A DNA stretch of 9,921 nt. It comes from Deltaproteobacteria bacterium (GTDB taxonomy: Bacteria > Myxococcota_A > UBA9160 > SZUA-336). The stretch spans positions 1-9,921 of the forward strand of contig DAOUZG010000038.1 of assembly GCA_030665705.1 (NCBI GenBank), in the 5' to 3' direction. Made by a program: the position numbers and the translations under genes. Position 1 is the first letter of the stretch, and each line of letters starts with the position of its first letter. The notes under the pieces are model-generated. The model was given only the letters and a program-made list of their open reading frames with translations. It searched no databases and had not been told where the DNA came from. This document shows positions 6,816 to 9,921 of this stretch, one piece after another.

Positions 6816-7700
6816 CTAAGCCCCTGTCCATTCGAGGAAAACTCGGACCGTACGCAGCACGGGGATGCCCAGCTGCGCCTCCACCAGCGCCACCAGCTTC
6901 CCCTTGTGCACAAGCTGCGCGTAGCCCCGGGAGACCGCGCCCGGCACCTCGTGGCGCCCGAGCTGCATCCCCTGGCTCACGTTCCGCGCGGTGCGCAGGT
7001 TCACCTCGTAGGTCGGAAGCCCGGTTGATGCCGCCATGGGGATTACGCGCCCGGGATCTGCGTCGGCGAGGTCATCGAGCCGAATCGCAGTATCCAACGT
7101 GAACGGGCCGCTGCGTGTACGACGCAGGTTCCACAGCGTTCCGCCCGTCCCGAGCATCCTTCCGACGTCATGGGCGAGGGAGCGCAGGTAGGTTCCCGCG
7201 CTGCAGAGGACCTCGAGGCCGACCAACGGGGGTTCGTAGCTCGTGACCTCGAGCTGGTAGAGCGTCACCTTCCGGGGCTCGAGCTCGACCTGCTCGCCGC
7301 GGCGGGCGCGGCGGTAGGAGGCCTCCCCGCCCCGCTTCACCGCCGAAAAGGGCGGCGGGACCTGCTCAATTTCGCCGCGGAAGGTCTCGAGGGCTTTCTC
7401 CACCTCTTCCCGGCCCGGCCAAGGACCCTCGGACTCCCCGAGGACCTCTCCTTCACGGTCGTAGGTCGCGGTCTCGGTCCCCAGCCGGATCCGCCCCGCG
7501 TATCCCTTCTGCCCCAACGTGAGCAGCCGCGAGAGCTTGGTGGCCTCGCCGAGCGCAAGCGGGAGTACGCCGGTCGCGAGGGGGTCGAGCGTGCCGAGGT
7601 GACCAACCCGGCGCTGCCGTGCCCAGCCGCGCACACGCACCACCACGTCGTGTGAGGTCACACCCTCCGGCTTGTCGATCACGAGGACACCGTTGATCAA
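6816..7700 (-). CDS. truB: tRNA pseudouridine(55) synthase TruB
   Basis: TruB isomerises U55 in the T-loop of tRNAs and also acts as a tRNA-folding chaperone. The 294-residue protein begins [19 protein letters not shown]. It has the catalytic motif [15 protein letters not shown] (33-47) with nucleophile Asp39, then [28 protein letters not shown] (65-84), [21 protein letters not shown] (115-135) and [15 protein letters not shown] (166-180). The C-terminal ~65 residues (GLPTYEV onward) fit the PUA-like domain. TTG at 7700 is chosen because it overlaps the rbfA stop as TTGA, gives the family N-terminus and has AAGGAGG upstream, although the spacing is only 4 nt. The frame extends open beyond rbfA, but that part has no TruB-like sequence. 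ribF, often next, is missing here; rpsO follows after 76 nt. Confidence 0.97.
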   Translation of the reverse strand: MINGVLVIDKPEGVTSHDVVVRVRGWARQRRVGHLGTLDPLATGVLPLALGEATKLSRLLTLGQKGYAGRIRLGTETATYDREGEVLGESEGPWPGREEVEKALETFRGEIEQVPPPFSAVKRGGEASYRRARRGEQVELEPRKVTLYQLEVTSYEPPLVGLEVLCSAGTYLRSLAHDVGRMLGTGGTLWNLRRTRSGPFTLDTAIRLDDLADADPGRVIPMAASTGLPTYEVNLRTARNVSQGMQLGRHEVPGAVSRGYAQLVHKGKLVALVEAQLGIPVLRTVRVFLEWTGA

Positions 7701-8059
7701 GATTCCTCCTTCAAGTCTTTCCGGTCTCGTTCTTCTTTGAGCTCCTGCAGGACCTCCTCCAGGTGGGCTGCGCGATCCGCGGTCTCGTCCAGGCGGAAAT
7801 CGAGCTCCGGAACCCGACGAAGCGGTAGCCCTTTCGCGAGCTGGCGTCGAATGAACGGCTTCGCCTTCTGGAGCGCCCGTTGCGCGTCGCTCGGATCCCG
7901 ATGCGCGCGATAGTAGACGCGCGCGAACGAAAAATCGGCCGAGACCTCCACACCCGTGATCGTCACCAGATCGAGACGCGGATCCCGGATCCGGTGCGTG
8001 AGAACCGTCGTCAACCGGGCCCGAATCTCCTGTGCGACGCGAGCTCGACGGTGGTTCAT
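7697..8059 (-). CDS. rbfA: 30S ribosome-binding factor RbfA
   Basis: RbfA is a small KH-like-fold protein that binds the immature 30S subunit near the 16S 5' helix and aids late maturation and cold adaptation. The 120-residue protein has the expected basic N-terminal helix (NHRRARVAQEIRARL), then RIRDPRLDLVTITGVEVSAD (23-42), FARVYYRAH (45-53) and the C-terminal KGLPLRRVPELDFRLDET (75-92). A charged tail ([15 protein letters not shown]) follows. The ATG overlaps the DUF503 stop as ATGA, and its Shine-Dalgarno sequence lies in the last DUF503 codons. Its stop overlaps the truB TTG. The context between infB and truB is the canonical one for rbfA. Confidence 0.97.
   Translation of the reverse strand: MNHRRARVAQEIRARLTTVLTHRIRDPRLDLVTITGVEVSADFSFARVYYRAHRDPSDAQRALQKAKPFIRRQLAKGLPLRRVPELDFRLDETADRAAHLEEVLQELKEERDRKDLKEES
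7705..7711 (-). promoter_or_regulatory. Ribosome binding site of truB, inside the rbfA 3' end
   Basis: AAGGAGG on the minus strand lies in the rbfA codons for Lys-Glu-Glu just before the rbfA stop, 4 nt from the truB TTG. It supports initiation at TTG rather than any upstream in-frame codon and points to coupling between rbfA termination and truB initiation. The 4-nt spacing is short. Confidence 0.7.
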
Positions 8060-8406
8060 TCCTCCTCCCAGTCGAAGGGCTCGTCCTCGAAATCGGGGGG
8101 ATCGACCTCTTCGACCTCATCGAGACGGACTACCATGATGTCATCTTCCACCATCTCAGCGACTCCGAGACCCTCCACAAAGCGCACGACCTTCTCGAGG
8201 GTTCGATGGAGGTGTCGGGGATCGACACCGACCGCGACGCACCCCAGGCTCACGCTGTGCCGGTCGTCGGGATCTCCCACGTCGGCCACCGACACGTTGA
8301 ACCGTTGCCGCACGCGGTCCTTTACGGCTCGAACCACGCGACGCCGCGCCTTGATCGAATCCGCCTCCGGCAGCGCGAGCTCGATGAGTGCGGCGCCGAT
8401 GAGCAT
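8056..8406 (-). CDS. DUF503 / YlxP-like small protein
   Basis: This is a DUF503 family protein, like B. subtilis YlxP, which sits at the same place between infB and rbfA. The molecular role of the family is not established; the location suggests a link to ribosome or RNA metabolism. The 116-residue product has the family core: LIGAALIELALPEADSIKAR (2-21), RRVVRAVKDRVRQRFNVSVADVGD (22-45), then a second strand-helix unit with SVSLGCVAVGVDP (51-63) and a helix to about residue 82. Typical members are about 92-100 residues. Here a strongly acidic tail of about 20 residues (from EVEEVDPP to DWEEE) is added. ATG at 8406 follows the infB stop by 26 nt, with GGAGG 5 nt upstream. The 3' end overlaps rbfA by four bases. 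Confidence 0.92.
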   Translation of the reverse strand: MLIGAALIELALPEADSIKARRRVVRAVKDRVRQRFNVSVADVGDPDDRHSVSLGCVAVGVDPRHLHRTLEKVVRFVEGLGVAEMVEDDIMVVRLDEVEEVDPPDFEDEPFDWEEE

Positions 8407-8432
8407 CGCCTCCTCCCCGGGGACGGGGCGCC

Positions 8433-9921
8433 CTAGAGCGTCGCGCGAGACTCCTCAGCGACGTACGACTCCAGGATGTCGCCGACCTTGACGTCGTTGA
8501 AGTTCTGGATCGCGATGCCACACTCGAGCCCGGGCGCCACCTCGCGTACGTCGTCCTTGAAGCGCCGCAGGGAGGAGAGCGGACCCTTGTAGACCACCAC
8601 GCCGTCGCGGACCACGCGCGCGGGGTTGGCGCGAGCGAACGTTCCCTCGGCCACGTAGGAGCCCGCGATCGTGCCGACGCCCTGGATGGAGAACAGCTGA
8701 CGCACCTCGGCGTGCGCCAGCACCCTCTCCGTAATCTGGGGCGGCAGCAGCCCCTCCATCGCGCGGACCATGTCGTCGAGCACTTCGTAGACGATTCCGT
8801 ACACCCGGATCTCGACCTCTTCCTGCTCGGCGAGCTTGCGTGCCGCGGGCTCCGGCCGCACGCGGAACCCGATGACCATCGCCTCCGATGCGGAGGCGAG
8901 CATGACGTCGCGTTCGGTCACCGCTCCGACGCCGGAGTGAATCGTCTTGAGCTTCACCTTATCGGTGGAGAGTTTCTCTATGGAGTCGTGGATCGCCTCC
9001 ATGGTTCCGTGGACGTCCGCCCGCAGAACCACGCGCAGCTCCTTCTCCTCGGATTCGCCGAGCGCCCCGAATGCCTCCTCCGGATCCATGTTCATCGCCG
9101 GAGCCTGAATCGCAGCCCGCTTCTGTCCTTCGACGCGCTCCGCCGCGATCTCGCTCGCCATGCGCTCGTTCTTGACCACGACGAGCTCCTCGCCAGCGTT
9201 GGGAACCTCGCACAGTCCGACGACCTGGACCGGGGTGGAGGGCCCGGCCTCTTTGATGTTCTCGCCGCGTTCATTCAGAAGCGACCGTACGCGGCCGTAG
9301 GCGGTACCCGCGACGATCGCATCGCCCGGCTTCAGCGTGCCCTCTCGAACCAGGACCGTGGCCACCGGACCGCGCCCGCGGTCGAGCTGCGCCTCGACGA
9401 CGGTCGCTTCGGCCGGGCCCTTGTAGCGAGACCGAAGCTCGAGGATCTCCGCCTGGAGCCCAATCATCTCGAGAAGCTTGTCGATGTTCGTCTTCTTGGT
9501 CGCGGAGACCTCGACGCAGATCGTGTCGCCACCGAAATCTTCAGGCACGAGCTCGTGCTCGAGGAGAGCCTGCTTCACTCGCTCGGGCCGCGAGTCGGGA
9601 AGATCGGTCTTGTTGATCGCGACGATGATCGGAACCCCGGCGGCCTTCGCATGGGAGATCGCCTCTACGGTCTGCGGCATGATCCCGTCGTCCGCCGCGA
9701 CTACCAGGATGGCGATGTCGGTGATCTGGGCTCCACGGGCCCTCATCTGCGTGAAGGCTGCGTGTCCCGGGGTGTCGATAAACGCGACCTCGAGGTCGCC
9801 GGCCGAAACCTTGTACGCCCCGATGTGCTGAGTGATCCCGCCGACCTCACCCGCCACGACGTTCGTCTTCCGGATCGTATCGAGCAGCGAGGTCTTCCCG
9901 TGGTCGACGTGGCCCATCACG
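8433..9921 (-). CDS. infB: Translation initiation factor IF-2 (5' end outside window)
   Basis: IF2 is the GTPase that brings fMet-tRNA to the 30S P site and promotes 50S joining. The visible 495 codons begin exactly at the G domain, so the IF2-N region and variable linker are off the right edge. In window residue numbers: G1 GHVDHGKT (3-10), G2 Thr30 in GGITQHIGAY, G3 DTPGH (49-53), G4 NKTD (103-106) and G5 SATKK (139-143). The beta-barrel domain II (about 168-255), domain III with LRADVHGTMEAI and HSGVGAVTERDV, and the C2 fMet-tRNA-binding domain follow, ending YVAEESRATL. The first visible codon is GTG preceding the G1 motif; it is internal, not a start. The stop is followed by a 26-nt gap to the DUF503 gene. 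Confidence 0.99.
   Translation of the reverse strand, partial: VMGHVDHGKTSLLDTIRKTNVVAGEVGGITQHIGAYKVSAGDLEVAFIDTPGHAAFTQMRARGAQITDIAILVVAADDGIMPQTVEAISHAKAAGVPIIVAINKTDLPDSRPERVKQALLEHELVPEDFGGDTICVEVSATKKTNIDKLLEMIGLQAEILELRSRYKGPAEATVVEAQLDRGRGPVATVLVREGTLKPGDAIVAGTAYGRVRSLLNERGENIKEAGPSTPVQVVGLCEVPNAGEELVVVKNERMASEIAAERVEGQKRAAIQAPAMNMDPEEAFGALGESEEKELRVVLRADVHGTMEAIHDSIEKLSTDKVKLKTIHSGVGAVTERDVMLASASEAMVIGFRVRPEPAARKLAEQEEVEIRVYGIVYEVLDDMVRAMEGLLPPQITERVLAHAEVRQLFSIQGVGTIAGSYVAEGTFARANPARVVRDGVVVYKGPLSSLRRFKDDVREVAPGLECGIAIQNFNDVKVGDILESYVAEESRATL

Noticed and set aside
6740..6913. In-frame extension of rpsO into truB
   Set aside because: S15 proteins are about 88-89 residues and start MLT/MSLT; the TTG at 6739 gives that exactly with a ribosome site, and the extension has no S15 similarity.
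7701..8120. In-frame extension of truB across rbfA
   Set aside because: The added 140 residues are a frame-shifted reading of rbfA. The TruB family N-terminus begins at the TTG overlapping the rbfA stop.
1..9921. Defence system, mobile element, CRISPR array or tRNA gene
   Set aside because: I saw no regularly spaced repeats, no transposase or integrase motif and no cloverleaf. All coding space is taken by recognised housekeeping families.

Overview
This window is a dense, GC-rich stretch of housekeeping bacterial chromosome with every gene on the minus strand. In transcription order (right to left): infB (3' part) – DUF503/YlxP-like – rbfA – truB – rpsO – pnp – M16 zinc peptidase – dut – cdsA – purB (runs off the left edge). 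I see no tRNA, rRNA, CRISPR array, insertion sequence or phage gene. The longest gene-free stretch is the 215-nt rpsO–pnp intergenic region.

The block infB–ylxP–rbfA–truB–rpsO–pnp–M16–dut is the classic nusA/infB translation-and-RNA operon seen in Firmicutes and in deltaproteobacteria-like phyla. Two genes often found in such clusters are absent: ribF between truB and rpsO, and the DHH-family nanoRNase near rbfA. Attached downstream are cdsA and purB, so cdsA is outside its usual frr–uppS–cdsA–dxr neighbourhood. High GC and free use of non-ATG starts (of nine visible starts, 3 ATG, 3 GTG, 3 TTG) suggest a GC-rich bacterium, perhaps from a deltaproteobacteria-like or an uncultivated phylum. 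The sequence alone does not settle the taxon.

The proteins fit a growth-linked unit: translation initiation (IF2), small-subunit maturation (RbfA, S15, perhaps DUF503), tRNA Psi55 formation (TruB), RNA decay (PNPase), then a processing-type peptidase, dUTP removal (Dut), phospholipid precursor synthesis (CdsA) and purine synthesis (PurB). Coupling is tight: ATGA at DUF503/rbfA, TTGA at rbfA/truB and GTGA at the M16 gene/dut. The Shine-Dalgarno sequence of each downstream gene is embedded in the last codons of the gene before it.

No new protein system is visible. The most interesting signals are non-coding. There is a plausible sigma70-type promoter and a small leader hairpin just before rpsO. 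Three successive RNA structures lie between rpsO and pnp, including a roughly 95-nt long-stem element that parallels the E. coli rpsO terminator and RNase III-processed pnp leader. A three-copy AGGGTCC element that could form two mutually exclusive hairpins lies in the dut–cdsA gap.
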